Shown in pieces: positions 9,129-16,810 of a DNA stretch of 64,000 nt. Source of the DNA: UBA11855 sp035297385 (lineage in GTDB: Archaea > Thermoproteota > Bathyarchaeia > Bathyarchaeales > Bathycorpusculaceae). Each line of letters starts with the position of its first letter. Position 1 is the first letter of the stretch. The position numbers were made by a program, and so were the translations under genes. The notes under the pieces are model-generated. The model saw only the letters and a program-made list of their open reading frames with translations, was not told the DNA's origin and ran no database searches. The stretch spans positions 3,969 to 67,968 of the forward strand of contig DATGZD010000070.1 in the NCBI GenBank assembly GCA_035297385.1, written 5' to 3'.

Positions 9129-9590
9129 TCATTTCTTCATTTTAGGAATCATTGCTTCGAGAGTATTGTTGTTGGTACATTTTGCAATAACGAATAGCAT
9201 ATTATCTAACTGCAATTCGTCTGTTTTTATGCTGAGTTTTCGGCATACATCGTTACACTTTTCAGCACCATCTTTGTCCTTGTGGCAATCTTGCCTGCAA
9301 ATTGTAATTCCATCACTGCTCGGATGAAAAGTCACCTGTTGTTCACGACAACGACATTGAACCAAGATTCTGATGTGGTCATCCTCATCAAGGATATCTA
9401 CGAATGGGTCTTCGGTAGCTGGCGGCATTGCATAGCCCATATTTAAACCGCCTCTTAGAAGCTCACTTAGGTGGTTGTTTTCGAGAAACTGATCAGGAGT
9501 TTTGATTTCTTCCGCATTGTCTCCTAAGTTTTTCTTTACTAAGACTTTGCAGAAGTCATTTATGCCCTGTAATGCTTCAAAGTTTTCCAT
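9129..9590 (-). CDS. Hsp20/GvpH-like protein with a cysteine-rich insert
   Basis: A 153-residue protein. Residues from about 60 on (DPFVDILDEDDHIRILVQ) match the opening strands of an alpha-crystallin/Hsp20-like sandwich, and the end (ELQLDNMLFVIAKCTNN) matches its closing strands. Between them is an unusual stretch with seven cysteines (CRCREQQ, ITICRQDCHKD, KCNDVC) that could bind zinc or form disulphides. The N-terminal 55 residues are acidic and without motif. The fold assignment is from pattern only. The start is ATG 9588-9590. An AT-rich palindrome at 9616-9633 lies just upstream. Confidence 0.6.
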   Translation of the reverse strand: MENFEALQGINDFCKVLVKKNLGDNAEEIKTPDQFLENNHLSELLRGGLNMGYAMPPATEDPFVDILDEDDHIRILVQCRCREQQVTFHPSSDGITICRQDCHKDKDGAEKCNDVCRKLSIKTDELQLDNMLFVIAKCTNNNTLEAMIPKMKK

Positions 9591-9615
9591 ATCAGAACCT
9601 TCTCTATGTATTTAT

Positions 9616-9633
9616 TATATATACGAATATATA
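9616..9633. promoter_or_regulatory. AT-rich palindrome / TATA region
   Basis: Arms TATATAT (9616-9622) and ATATATA (9627-9633) around ACGA. It lies 26 bases upstream of the Hsp20-like start, the distance expected for the TATA box of a leaderless transcript on the minus strand. The AT content makes symmetry weak evidence of an operator. Confidence 0.4.
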
Positions 9634-9758
9634 TTAAGATTACTGTGCCCGAGAAGAAATCTTTAGAATCATCCTGTTGGAGTGGCGAAAGCTAGACGGA
9701 CAAATCATGATAACTCTTAAAAGGAAACGCAACGTATCCAATCGAGAGCTGAATACTA

Positions 9759-10622
9759 ATGACGGAAGTACAGTCTAGAAAGATAGGTATTTTCAAATGT
9801 GGCAACATTGGTACATCACCCTTAATAGAGTTGTTACTTGATGAATTAGCTGATCGAAAGGATATCAAAGTCCGAACAGTAACAACTGGCTCCAAAATGA
9901 CACTCGACGATGTTGAAGAAGCACTTCCAAAAATGTTAGAGTTTAATCCTGACCTTTTCATCGTAATTTCTCCCAACACTGCTCTGCCAGGTCCAGCTAA
10001 AGCTAGGGAAACATTTGCAGCCAGCGGAAAACCAGGAATTGTAATAACCGATGCTCCAGGAAAAAGAGTCAAGGCAGATATCGAAAAACAAGGTTTAGGC
10101 TACATAATTATCACGGGCGATCCTTTGATTGGGGCTAGAAAAGAGTTTTTAGATCCAACAGAAATGGCTATCTTCAACTCAAATATAAGCAAAATTCTAG
10201 CAATTACTGGCGTTTATAGGATAGTACAGCAAGAAATTGACAAAACGATATATGCGATTGAAGCAACTCAACCATCAGCCTTGCCGAAACTAGTAATCGA
10301 CATTACAGTTATACGGGACAACTCAGTCTTCAATAATCCATATGCGCGTGCAAAAGCCATAGCGGCATATGGATTAGCAGAAAAAATTGCAGAAATCAAC
10401 GCATTAGCTTGCTTCGTGGAAAAAGAAGGAGAGAAATATATTCCACTTGTAGCTTCTGCTCACGAAATAGCCCAAACAGCAGCAAGACTTGCAGAAGAAG
10501 CTCGAGAAATCGAGAAAGCAAACGATAGCCTTGTCCGGAAACCTCATGCAAAGGGCGGTCATCTTAAGAATAAGACTAAACTTATGCTTGATCCAGCAAT
10601 TGAAGAAAAGCTAAAACAGTAG
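9759..10622 (+). CDS. mtd: F420-dependent methylene-tetrahydromethanopterin dehydrogenase
   Basis: Mtd reversibly oxidises methylene-H4MPT with coenzyme F420 in the archaeal methyl branch of the Wood-Ljungdahl/methanogenic pathway. The 287-residue sequence fits the whole family: N-terminus KIGIFKCGNIGTSPLIELLL, then ISPNTALPGPAKARE, KPGIVITDAPGKR and IIITGDPLIGARKEFLDP, and the C-terminal EIAQTAARLAEEAREIEKAND region. The start is ATG 9759. It is followed 101 bases downstream by a gene encoding a fusion with a second, NAD(P)-type, methylene-H4MPT dehydrogenase domain. No methanogenesis genes lie in the window. Confidence 0.96.
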   Translation: MTEVQSRKIGIFKCGNIGTSPLIELLLDELADRKDIKVRTVTTGSKMTLDDVEEALPKMLEFNPDLFIVISPNTALPGPAKARETFAASGKPGIVITDAPGKRVKADIEKQGLGYIIITGDPLIGARKEFLDPTEMAIFNSNISKILAITGVYRIVQQEIDKTIYAIEATQPSALPKLVIDITVIRDNSVFNNPYARAKAIAAYGLAEKIAEINALACFVEKEGEKYIPLVASAHEIAQTAARLAEEAREIEKANDSLVRKPHAKGGHLKNKTKLMLDPAIEEKLKQ

Positions 10623-10697
10623 AGGCACAAAGTAAGCTAGACATATTAACCAAACTTTAGTATATACGGTATTTATTTGTAAATAAGATATTTCGAT

Positions 10698-10708
10698 TAA
10701 GTATATAT
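10698..10708 (+). promoter_or_regulatory. TATA-box promoter for the MtdB-fusion gene
   Basis: TAAGTATATAT centred about 21 bases before ATG 10724, fitting an archaeal TATA box and a leaderless or very short-leader transcript. The same 11-mer lies upstream of the PhoU-like gene (minus strand, 13481-13491) and the FrhB-like gene (minus strand, 14727-14737). Confidence 0.5.
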
Positions 10709-10723
10709 TTTCCACTGACTTTA

Positions 10724-12460
10724 ATGTCGAACAAGGTAATCGAAATGGAAACTCTCGAGCTAAAACCTCTATCAAAAAAGAAACTAAACGTTTTAGTCAT
10801 TGAGAAGGAATACAATGAGCCTTTTCAATTGGCTGAACCCACCACAGCACCAAACCCACTCTTCAAGCCATCAATAGGTTTCTATAAATTTCTAGAGACC
10901 ATTGTCACCAAAGTTAACGTTGATTATGCGGTTGAAGAGCTTGGGATGCGCTCAACAAAAGAATTCTACGAGAACAACGTTTCAACTGAAGTCTTTAAGA
11001 AAGCCAATATACCGTATTTCCCTGTAGATATTGATGAAAACGCTAAAAGCTACCTGGCTACCGCATTAGACAAGAAAGTCGATGCAAGAAATAAGGTAAT
11101 CAAAACCCTTGATACATTGTCTAAACAGAACGCGAAAGACGAATCGATGGACAAAGAATATCTAATTGCCTATGGCCAGGGCTTGCAAGCTGAAATAGAA
11201 GAACAGGAAACACAAGTTAACTACTCAATTAGAGAGAGCTGGATGGCAATGGGTATCATGAATCATGCCAGAGAAATCGAAGGAAAAGATGAAATCACGT
11301 GTCTATTTATATGCAGTCCGAACCACGTCAATGGAGTCAAACAACTGCTCGAACAGTTAAACGTCAAGGTCGAAGTTGCAAAACTTTCAAAGAAAGTAGT
11401 CACAGCTACTGCAGAAGTTCCGTCTGCTCCTGAGATGCAGAATTGGTTACAATCTATTCAAGTTCAAGTAAAGCCAATCATTGGGAAGGGTGGCGAGAGC
11501 CTACCGTACCTTCTGTTTTATCTAGATACAGACCCAAAAGCTAGTCCATTTGACATTTGTATGGCTTATGATGCTGGATATAACGCAGTTATTCCATACG
11601 AGAATGTAACTGCTGAAGATAGCAAAACAATAGCGTTAGATGCATTACTCTCAAGAGGACCAAAAGGCGCCAAAAATACTGTTTTCATGATTGGCGGAAA
11701 AGACGCGGAAAAAGCAGAAGAAGTCTTTGAATCCATAAAGAACGCAATGTTCCCACCATTCAAGGGAAACATAATCATAGATCCTGCCGGCGCATATACA
11801 ACGGCTGCAGCCATGGTTGCAAAAGCTGAAAATGGACTTTCAGCTAAGAAACTTGGGGATTTAAAGGACAAAACTTGTGCAATTATGGGTACAGGAGCCG
11901 TTGGACAAATCGCTGCTGTGCTTTTGGCAAAGATGGGATGCAAAGTCACGATTGCCAGCCTAAATCCAAAACGACTCGATGGAAAGGAACACATTGAACG
12001 TGTCGCAAACCTACTGAGCAGAGAGCATGGAGTTCAAGTGCAAGGCATATTCGCTCCAACTGCTGCATCAAAAAGTGAAATCATAGAGAAATCCGATGTA
12101 ATTATGTGCGCTGGAATAAGAGGTGTACAGATCATAGATAAAGAGATGCTAAATCAAGTCAAATACATGAAATTGTTGGTCGACATAAACGCTGTTCCAC
12201 CTTTGGGTATCGAAGGAATTGAGTTGAAAGATGATATGAGAGAAATGATGCCAGGTATCTTCACAATTGGTGCTCTTGCAGTAGGCGAATTGAAACATAG
12301 GCTAGAGAAAGAAATTCTACGCGAAGCTAGAAACCCTGGAAAAGATGTATATAACTACAATATAGCTTTACCATTAGCCAGAAAACTACTGGAAAAAGAT
12401 CTATTCCCAGCAAAGATGATGCTCACTGTGAGCGCTTCATCTTCAAACGTTTCTAAGTAG
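10724..12460 (+). CDS. Fusion: TraB-like N-domain plus MtdA/MtdB-type dehydrogenase
   Basis: A 578-residue two-part protein. Residues from about 262 to the end match NAD(P)-dependent methylene-tetrahydromethanopterin/tetrahydrofolate dehydrogenases (MtdA/MtdB): opening LLFYLDTDPKASPFD, Rossmann glycine motif GTGAVG at 389-394, then CAGIRGVQI, VDINAVPPLGIEGIE and IGALAVGELKHRLEK. Residues 1-245 are a separate domain. Its stretch IRESWMAMGIMNHAREIE, followed by CSPNHVNGVKQLLE, resembles the ER-D-xMA and GAGHxxG-LL motifs of TraB/Tiki-like proteins; this is a weak resemblance. It follows mtd, so the cell may couple H4MPT oxidation to both F420 and NAD(P). The gene converges with and overlaps the PhoU-like gene by eight bases. 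Confidence 0.8.
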   Translation: MSNKVIEMETLELKPLSKKKLNVLVIEKEYNEPFQLAEPTTAPNPLFKPSIGFYKFLETIVTKVNVDYAVEELGMRSTKEFYENNVSTEVFKKANIPYFPVDIDENAKSYLATALDKKVDARNKVIKTLDTLSKQNAKDESMDKEYLIAYGQGLQAEIEEQETQVNYSIRESWMAMGIMNHAREIEGKDEITCLFICSPNHVNGVKQLLEQLNVKVEVAKLSKKVVTATAEVPSAPEMQNWLQSIQVQVKPIIGKGGESLPYLLFYLDTDPKASPFDICMAYDAGYNAVIPYENVTAEDSKTIALDALLSRGPKGAKNTVFMIGGKDAEKAEEVFESIKNAMFPPFKGNIIIDPAGAYTTAAAMVAKAENGLSAKKLGDLKDKTCAIMGTGAVGQIAAVLLAKMGCKVTIASLNPKRLDGKEHIERVANLLSREHGVQVQGIFAPTAASKSEIIEKSDVIMCAGIRGVQIIDKEMLNQVKYMKLLVDINAVPPLGIEGIELKDDMREMMPGIFTIGALAVGELKHRLEKEILREARNPGKDVYNYNIALPLARKLLEKDLFPAKMMLTVSASSSNVSK

Positions 12461-13469
12461 AAGTCTTAAATGCGCGGTTAATGGCAATTTTTGCTATATC
12501 TGCCGCGCAATCCGCTATTCTTTTTATGTTATCGCGCATAGAGCATATTGCACAGACTAACTGAGCGTTTTTCCTTTGTCCGGTAAAAGATTTAGTAGCT
12601 ATTTCTTGATCAAATTTCTCAACCTTTTCTTGATTTTTCAGAATTCCTACGGAAACAGGGATATCTTTGGAGAAGAATGCATTGATTGATTTAGCATACA
12701 TATCAACAGATAAGGTACCTGCTATAACCATCAGTTCACGTATATCGTTAGGCACTTCCTCCCCAGTTCCATGAAGCAAAATCATATGCTTCGCTATATC
12801 CGCAGCGTAATCCGCGGCTTGCTCCATTCGGTATACTAAGTTCTGATGGTCCATGCAGTCCAAAGGGTCTACACGTAGCTCATTTGCCAAAACAGGATCT
12901 TGAGCGGCATCTCGGAGGAGACGTAGAATAAAAAACAGGAAGTGGTCAACATCATCATCGAGCGAAAAGACCGCTTTTGCCAGCTCCTGGTCTTCATTCT
13001 TTAAAGCAGTAAATATATCTTCACACATCGATTGTGATATAAGATGCATACGCTGAATAGCCTGCTCAAGAGATGCCTGCGATTCATCTATTAACGTTTG
13101 AATGTAAATGCCCTTTGTATCTGACTCCATTATTCTCATGTAAAGCATTTGTGCAATATTTCGAATCGCTTTTCGCTGGGGAATCGAAAAAATCTTTTCT
13201 GAGACGAGCGTAATACCCGAGTAACCATTCAAGTAAGCACCAATTATCCGCCTAGTAATTAATGCTTCATCCTCATTTTGACCAACTCGAAGAGTCGTTG
13301 CCTTGCTCTCCGTTTTCCTCTCTGCACTAGGATAAATAACTAAAGAACGATCACGTTGAATAGCGAAAGATACGACGTCTCCCTTCTTTAGTTCGTTAAG
13401 TTGCATCCAGTTCTTGGGCAGGGAAATTACCATGGAAGACCTGCCAAGTGACATTATTCTACGTTCCAT
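12453..13469 (-). CDS. AbrB-PhoU family regulator
   Basis: A 338-residue archaeal PhoU. Residues 1-50 are a SpoVT/AbrB-type swapped-hairpin domain (MSLGRSSMVISLPKNWMQ then LKKGDVVSFAI). The rest is two helical PhoU repeats, with EQAADYAADIAKHMI and RIADCAADIAKIAI as the paired metal-site helices. Members sense or regulate phosphate uptake, but no pst transporter lies here. The start is ATG 13467-13469, with AGGAGAA close upstream and the 11-mer TATA element at 13481-13491. Its 3' end overlaps the MtdB-fusion gene by eight bases, tail to tail. Confidence 0.88.
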   Translation of the reverse strand: MERRIMSLGRSSMVISLPKNWMQLNELKKGDVVSFAIQRDRSLVIYPSAERKTESKATTLRVGQNEDEALITRRIIGAYLNGYSGITLVSEKIFSIPQRKAIRNIAQMLYMRIMESDTKGIYIQTLIDESQASLEQAIQRMHLISQSMCEDIFTALKNEDQELAKAVFSLDDDVDHFLFFILRLLRDAAQDPVLANELRVDPLDCMDHQNLVYRMEQAADYAADIAKHMILLHGTGEEVPNDIRELMVIAGTLSVDMYAKSINAFFSKDIPVSVGILKNQEKVEKFDQEIATKSFTGQRKNAQLVCAICSMRDNIKRIADCAADIAKIAINRAFKTST

Positions 13470-13480
13470 AAGTTTCTCCT

Positions 13481-13491
13481 ATATATACTTA
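13481..13491 (-). promoter_or_regulatory. TATA-like element upstream of PhoU-like gene
   Basis: TAAGTATATAT on the minus strand, about 17 bases before the ATG at 13469. That is closer than usual. Transcription may start at or inside the first codons, or the in-frame ATG at 13454 may serve as a leaderless start. Confidence 0.4.
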
Positions 13492-13669
13492 GTTACGTAA
13501 TACTGATAAGGGCAGATATATATTTCCATTTCGAAATCTAAAAACTGTCTAGATCTTCCGATAATTTTGAATACTAATAACTGTCTTAGGTGATTTAGAA
13601 CCTCATTTTTTGGCCCTGCACTTTTTTATTATTGTCTATTTTACTTGTTTACAGTAAGTTGTGCTGAGT

Positions 13670-14701
13670 TTACCTTTCTCTTTTCTTCTTGGAGAGTCTT
13701 GTCAACAATCCCATGGCAAAAGAACCCTCCTCTAGCGGTTTAGTAATTATATAACCTGCCTTTTCAGCAGCTGAAAACAACTGGTCTCCTTTTTCTGTAC
13801 GAATTATCGTAAAGGTCCAACCATCCAGTCCCAAACCCCCAACTGAAATATCTGCCAGTTCAGAACTGAAGTCGTTACAGAAACTACAACTTGTTCGAGC
13901 ATACTGTTTTGTCTCCGCAAGAGCAATAGAAGTAATACCAGTACCGGTTGCTACCAGCATTTTGCCTTTGATGTTCATTTTTTTAACATCAAACGGATCA
14001 ATACCTATCTTCTTCTGAATGTACTCTTCCATTAATCCTTCATAGGTAAAGCACTCTGAACACATGAGCCCAATTGCTATGCTTAAAGGTGTTATGTGTT
14101 TTTTCATACCTGCCATCTGCATGCTTCTGATAGCATGAATCTTGCAGGGTGTACCGACAAGAGCAACTTTCTGTTTCTTCTGCGCAATTACATCATTTAA
14201 GGCTAGGAGATTTGGTGAGCAGAAATACTTGGTGCCGGCCGCTGTCAAGATTTCGTTTCGTGTAGTAGCCAATTTTGGAACGGGATAAAATGGTTTTGCC
14301 GGGTCTGATCCTGAAACAATAGCAGCATCAATTAGTCCTTTTTCCAGAGCAAATAAAAGCAAGGCAGTGGTCACTCCACCGTCCTGTCCAACTTTTAATA
14401 CTTCTCCATCTGTTGTCTGTGCGACAGCGATTCGACGGTAAATGCCGAAAACTTCTTGGTTTTGTCTCTGTCTACCAAAAACGAAGGTTTCCGCTTTGTC
14501 AAATGTCCACTTGTACCTCGGACAAACCTTGGCACAGAGCCCACAGAGTTTGCATTCTTTCACCAAGCGTGGTTTTTCTTCTCCATACTCCAAACATCCA
14601 AAGGGGCAGACAGCAACACAAGCCCCACAACCAACGCATTTTTCGCTAGCGATAACGTCGGATCTAAGTGTTTCTTCAAAACCGATTTTCTCTGGGCACA
14701 T
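13670..14701 (-). CDS. FrhB-family F420-binding iron-sulfur flavoprotein
   Basis: A 343-residue protein of the coenzyme F420 hydrogenase/dehydrogenase beta-subunit family. Residues 22-36 (CVGCGACVAVCPFGC) and 50-61 (CKLCGLCAKVCP) bind two [4Fe-4S] clusters. The FrhB domain follows, with GQDGGVTTALLLFALE, LVGTPCKIHAIRSMQ, GLMCSECF and SCSFCNDF. Relatives (FrhB, FpoF, FqoF, Fsr N-terminus) pass electrons between F420, FAD and iron-sulfur partners. No hydrogenase or Fpo subunits are near, so it is an orphan here. Context (Mtd nearby) suggests F420 electron traffic. The start is ATG 14699-14701. Confidence 0.88.
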   Translation of the reverse strand: MCPEKIGFEETLRSDVIASEKCVGCGACVAVCPFGCLEYGEEKPRLVKECKLCGLCAKVCPRYKWTFDKAETFVFGRQRQNQEVFGIYRRIAVAQTTDGEVLKVGQDGGVTTALLLFALEKGLIDAAIVSGSDPAKPFYPVPKLATTRNEILTAAGTKYFCSPNLLALNDVIAQKKQKVALVGTPCKIHAIRSMQMAGMKKHITPLSIAIGLMCSECFTYEGLMEEYIQKKIGIDPFDVKKMNIKGKMLVATGTGITSIALAETKQYARTSCSFCNDFSSELADISVGGLGLDGWTFTIIRTEKGDQLFSAAEKAGYIITKPLEEGSFAMGLLTRLSKKKRER

Positions 14702-14709
14702 AGGATTAG

Positions 14710-14740
14710 CTATAAGTATATATCGTATATATACTTATAG
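14710..14740. promoter_or_regulatory. 13-bp perfect inverted repeat over the FrhB promoter
   Basis: Left arm CTATAAGTATATA at 14710-14722 and right arm TATATACTTATAG at 14728-14740, with five bases between. It starts nine bases upstream of the FrhB-like ATG and covers its TATA element (14727-14737). Because the arms end in GC-containing sequence, the symmetry is more than AT alternation. It is a good candidate operator or a bidirectional promoter. Confidence 0.55.
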
Positions 14741-14898
14741 GAACGGAATTCTAATACAATAGGCTGCAAAAAGTGCTAAATTAAGAATTCCTTTTCTGGG
14801 CTGATGTTTTCTTGTAATAGTTCCCGTACTGTCAAGGATTGAAGAATCTGCAAAAATAAAGAATCAGTTGACAAGAAATAGAATATTGCTATGATGTT

Positions 14899-15303
14899 TT
14901 ATTTCTTCTCGGTTGTTTTGCCATCAAAGTGTTCTTTGCTCGCTAATGCTTCTTTTTTGGTATGCCGGACTACGCCGTCTTGGTGCTCAGGCGGAGAATA
15001 AATCGTGTACAGCTTAAGACTCTCAGTCTTTGAGGTATTCAATACATTATGTTTTGCGCCCGCAGGAATTATTACACCATCGCCATCTTTAATAGAATGT
15101 TCTTTTCCGTCAATGATTACTTTTCCTTGGCCTTCTTCAAATCGGAAGAATTGATCAACATCGTCATGTGTTTCTTCTCCAATTTGTTCCATTGCTCTTA
15201 TACTCATTAAAACAAGCTGGCTATACTTTCCTGTATATAGTACACGACGAAAATCATCGTTCTTCCGAGTCGCCTCTTCAAGACTAGTTACATAACCTTT
15301 CAT
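14899..15303 (-). CDS. Small cupin protein
   Basis: A 134-residue single-domain cupin. The metal-site motifs are ETHDDVDQFFRFEEGQG (conserved His and Glu of motif 1) and PAGAKHNVLN (motif 2 His). Such proteins bind a divalent metal and act as sugar isomerases, dioxygenases or small-molecule binding proteins; none can be picked here. I chose the ATG at 15301-15303, which has GGTGAT six bases upstream. An in-frame TTG at 15366 would add a non-cupin tail. It is transcribed alone. Confidence 0.82.
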   Translation of the reverse strand: MKGYVTSLEEATRKNDDFRRVLYTGKYSQLVLMSIRAMEQIGEETHDDVDQFFRFEEGQGKVIIDGKEHSIKDGDGVIIPAGAKHNVLNTSKTESLKLYTIYSPPEHQDGVVRHTKKEALASKEHFDGKTTEKK

Positions 15304-15702
15304 AGAATCACCAGTTCTGTAATTAGGAAATCTACTTAAAACTCTATCGATACAGAGCCCTAACAATAAACGCCTTCCTACTTATCCAGCAAGATTGTTT
15401 TCTCAACGTTGCTTGAAGCAGGACGATAATATAGTCAAACTCCATTCGATGCCCGATAAAAGTCTAAAGTGACTGAAATAACTAACTTGTTTACTCTATG
15501 GCAATTAAAAGGTAAAACTGATGGCTTAAAATAAGAAGAACAAGGTACAAAGAAATTACTGAATACTATTTTCACAAAAGCTGCATGTAATCCAATATTC
15601 GTTGAACAAATGTTCAGTAATTTATAAACAAGCTATTTATACAATCAGATTATAATCTATAGTTAAGATATATGAACGGAACATCCTGTAAATGGTGTAA
15701 AA
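15304..15702. other. Divergent intergenic region
   Basis: About 400 bases between the cupin and the DPH6-like gene. It contains a 14-base palindrome TGAACA-AA-TGTTCA at 15603-15616 and AT-rich promoter-like sequence near 15625-15670. I see no gene or RNA. Confidence 0.45.
15603..15616. promoter_or_regulatory. Palindrome upstream of the DPH6-like gene
   Basis: TGAACA at 15603-15608 and TGTTCA at 15611-15616 with AA between, about 90 bases before ATG 15703. It is a possible operator; the symmetry is the only evidence. Confidence 0.35.
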
Positions 15703-16368
15703 ATGAAAGTAGCAGCACTCTGGACAGGCGGTAAAGACTCTTCACTAGCATGCCATATAGCTATGCGTAGACATAATATGGACAATATTGTAACTTTTAT
15801 CTGGGATCAACCTTCATTATCCCACCCACTATCTATAATCAAAGTTCAATCTGAAGCAATCAAGATCCCATTTCTCTGGTACAAACTAAGGCCGCCATAC
15901 GAAGAATCGTATCGAGAAGCCATTCTGCATATGAAAGAAGAATACGGCATACAAGGTGTAGTTACTGGCGACATAAGCTACGTAGATGCTTACCATGGAA
16001 ATTGGATTGACGATATTTGTAGAGGAACAGGCGTTGAAGTTTTAAAACCCCTCTGGGAGCACGATCGCCAATCTATACTCGATGAACTTCTCGCAAACAA
16101 TTTCAAAATCATGTTTAGTTGTGTCAAAGAACCTTGGATGACAGAAACATGGCTGGGGAGAACTCTTGATTTAAGCATTATTGAGAAGATGCAGGAATTA
16201 CATCGCAGTAAAGGATTAGATTTGTGCGGAGAAAATGGTGAATACCACACCATGGTCTTGGATGCTCCATACTTCACAAAAATTATTGATATCCCATATT
16301 TCCAGAAAAAGAAAACCAATAATGGCTTCATCATGGAACAGGTCGAGGTTTCTCTAAGACCAAAATAA
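15703..16368 (+). CDS. DPH6-like PP-loop ATPase (diphthine--ammonia ligase family), copy 1
   Basis: A 221-residue ATP-pyrophosphatase domain. The PP-loop TGGKDSSLACHIA is at residues 8-20, VTGDISYVDAYHGNWIDD in the middle, and GENGEYHTMVLDAP near the C-terminus, the landmark of the DPH6/ATP_bind_4 family. DPH6 amidates diphthine on elongation factor 2. A second family member is at 52233-52886, and the two differ, so at most one is likely the EF2 amidase. This copy is less canonical in the middle region and is followed 25 bases later by a small cysteine-rich gene, which hints at another amidation or thiolation role. Confidence 0.75.
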   Translation: MKVAALWTGGKDSSLACHIAMRRHNMDNIVTFIWDQPSLSHPLSIIKVQSEAIKIPFLWYKLRPPYEESYREAILHMKEEYGIQGVVTGDISYVDAYHGNWIDDICRGTGVEVLKPLWEHDRQSILDELLANNFKIMFSCVKEPWMTETWLGRTLDLSIIEKMQELHRSKGLDLCGENGEYHTMVLDAPYFTKIIDIPYFQKKKTNNGFIMEQVEVSLRPK

Positions 16369-16393
16369 CATAATCGGAGGTGATACAACGGAA

Positions 16394-16690
16394 ATGGAGA
16401 GTTGCAGGAACTGTGTCAATCTAGAAGATCGAAGAGCAATTGAAGGGGTAGCTATATGTGCTATGCATCATGGTCCTTCTGTATCCTGCGCTGAATTCGA
16501 ACCTCGGAGGATAAAAAATGAGACGAATAGATTCTATAATAGGTTTTGCTTAAAATGCATTAATTTCGAAAACATAAATGGAATTCCAATCTGCTCTAAA
16601 GATCATAGACCAGGTGTTGCCTGCGGCGCCTTTACAATGAAGGAACACAATACAAAATCAAGGAAACTCATCGAATTGAGAACAACATAA
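16394..16690 (+). CDS. Small protein with duplicated Cys/His zinc-type motif
   Basis: A 98-residue protein made of two copies of a roughly 33-residue unit. The first (residues about 4-37) has CRNCVN, ICAMHHGPSVSC; the second (about 52-80) has CLKCIN, ICSKDHRPGVAC. Each repeat supplies CxxC, a single C, a H and a final C, suited to bind one metal. Function is unknown. The start is ATG 16394 with GGAGGTGA about ten bases upstream. It lies in the same direction and 25 bases after the DPH6-like gene, so it is probably its partner in one operon. Confidence 0.75.
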   Translation: MESCRNCVNLEDRRAIEGVAICAMHHGPSVSCAEFEPRRIKNETNRFYNRFCLKCINFENINGIPICSKDHRPGVACGAFTMKEHNTKSRKLIELRTT

Positions 16691-16810
16691 ACGGAAAGCA
16701 GATTATACGTACATCACTTGTAGACAATTAACCTATTACGGTTAAGAATACATCAGGACTATTTGTTCCTCCATCTTAGTAGGCATGTAGCAGTAGATGT
16801 TTGCTGTCCG

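Noticed and set aside
11566..11994. A 142-codon minus-strand frame inside the MtdB-fusion gene
   Set aside because: It is antisense to a well-supported coding region with conserved motifs; it is a codon-composition shadow.
14442..14762. Three overlapping plus-strand frames opposite the start of the FrhB-like gene
   Set aside because: They are antisense to the iron-sulfur cysteine motifs, which are well conserved on the minus strand.
15990..16388. A 132-codon minus-strand frame opposite the DPH6-like gene
   Set aside because: It mirrors the DPH6-like reading frame and has no independent motif or ribosome site.
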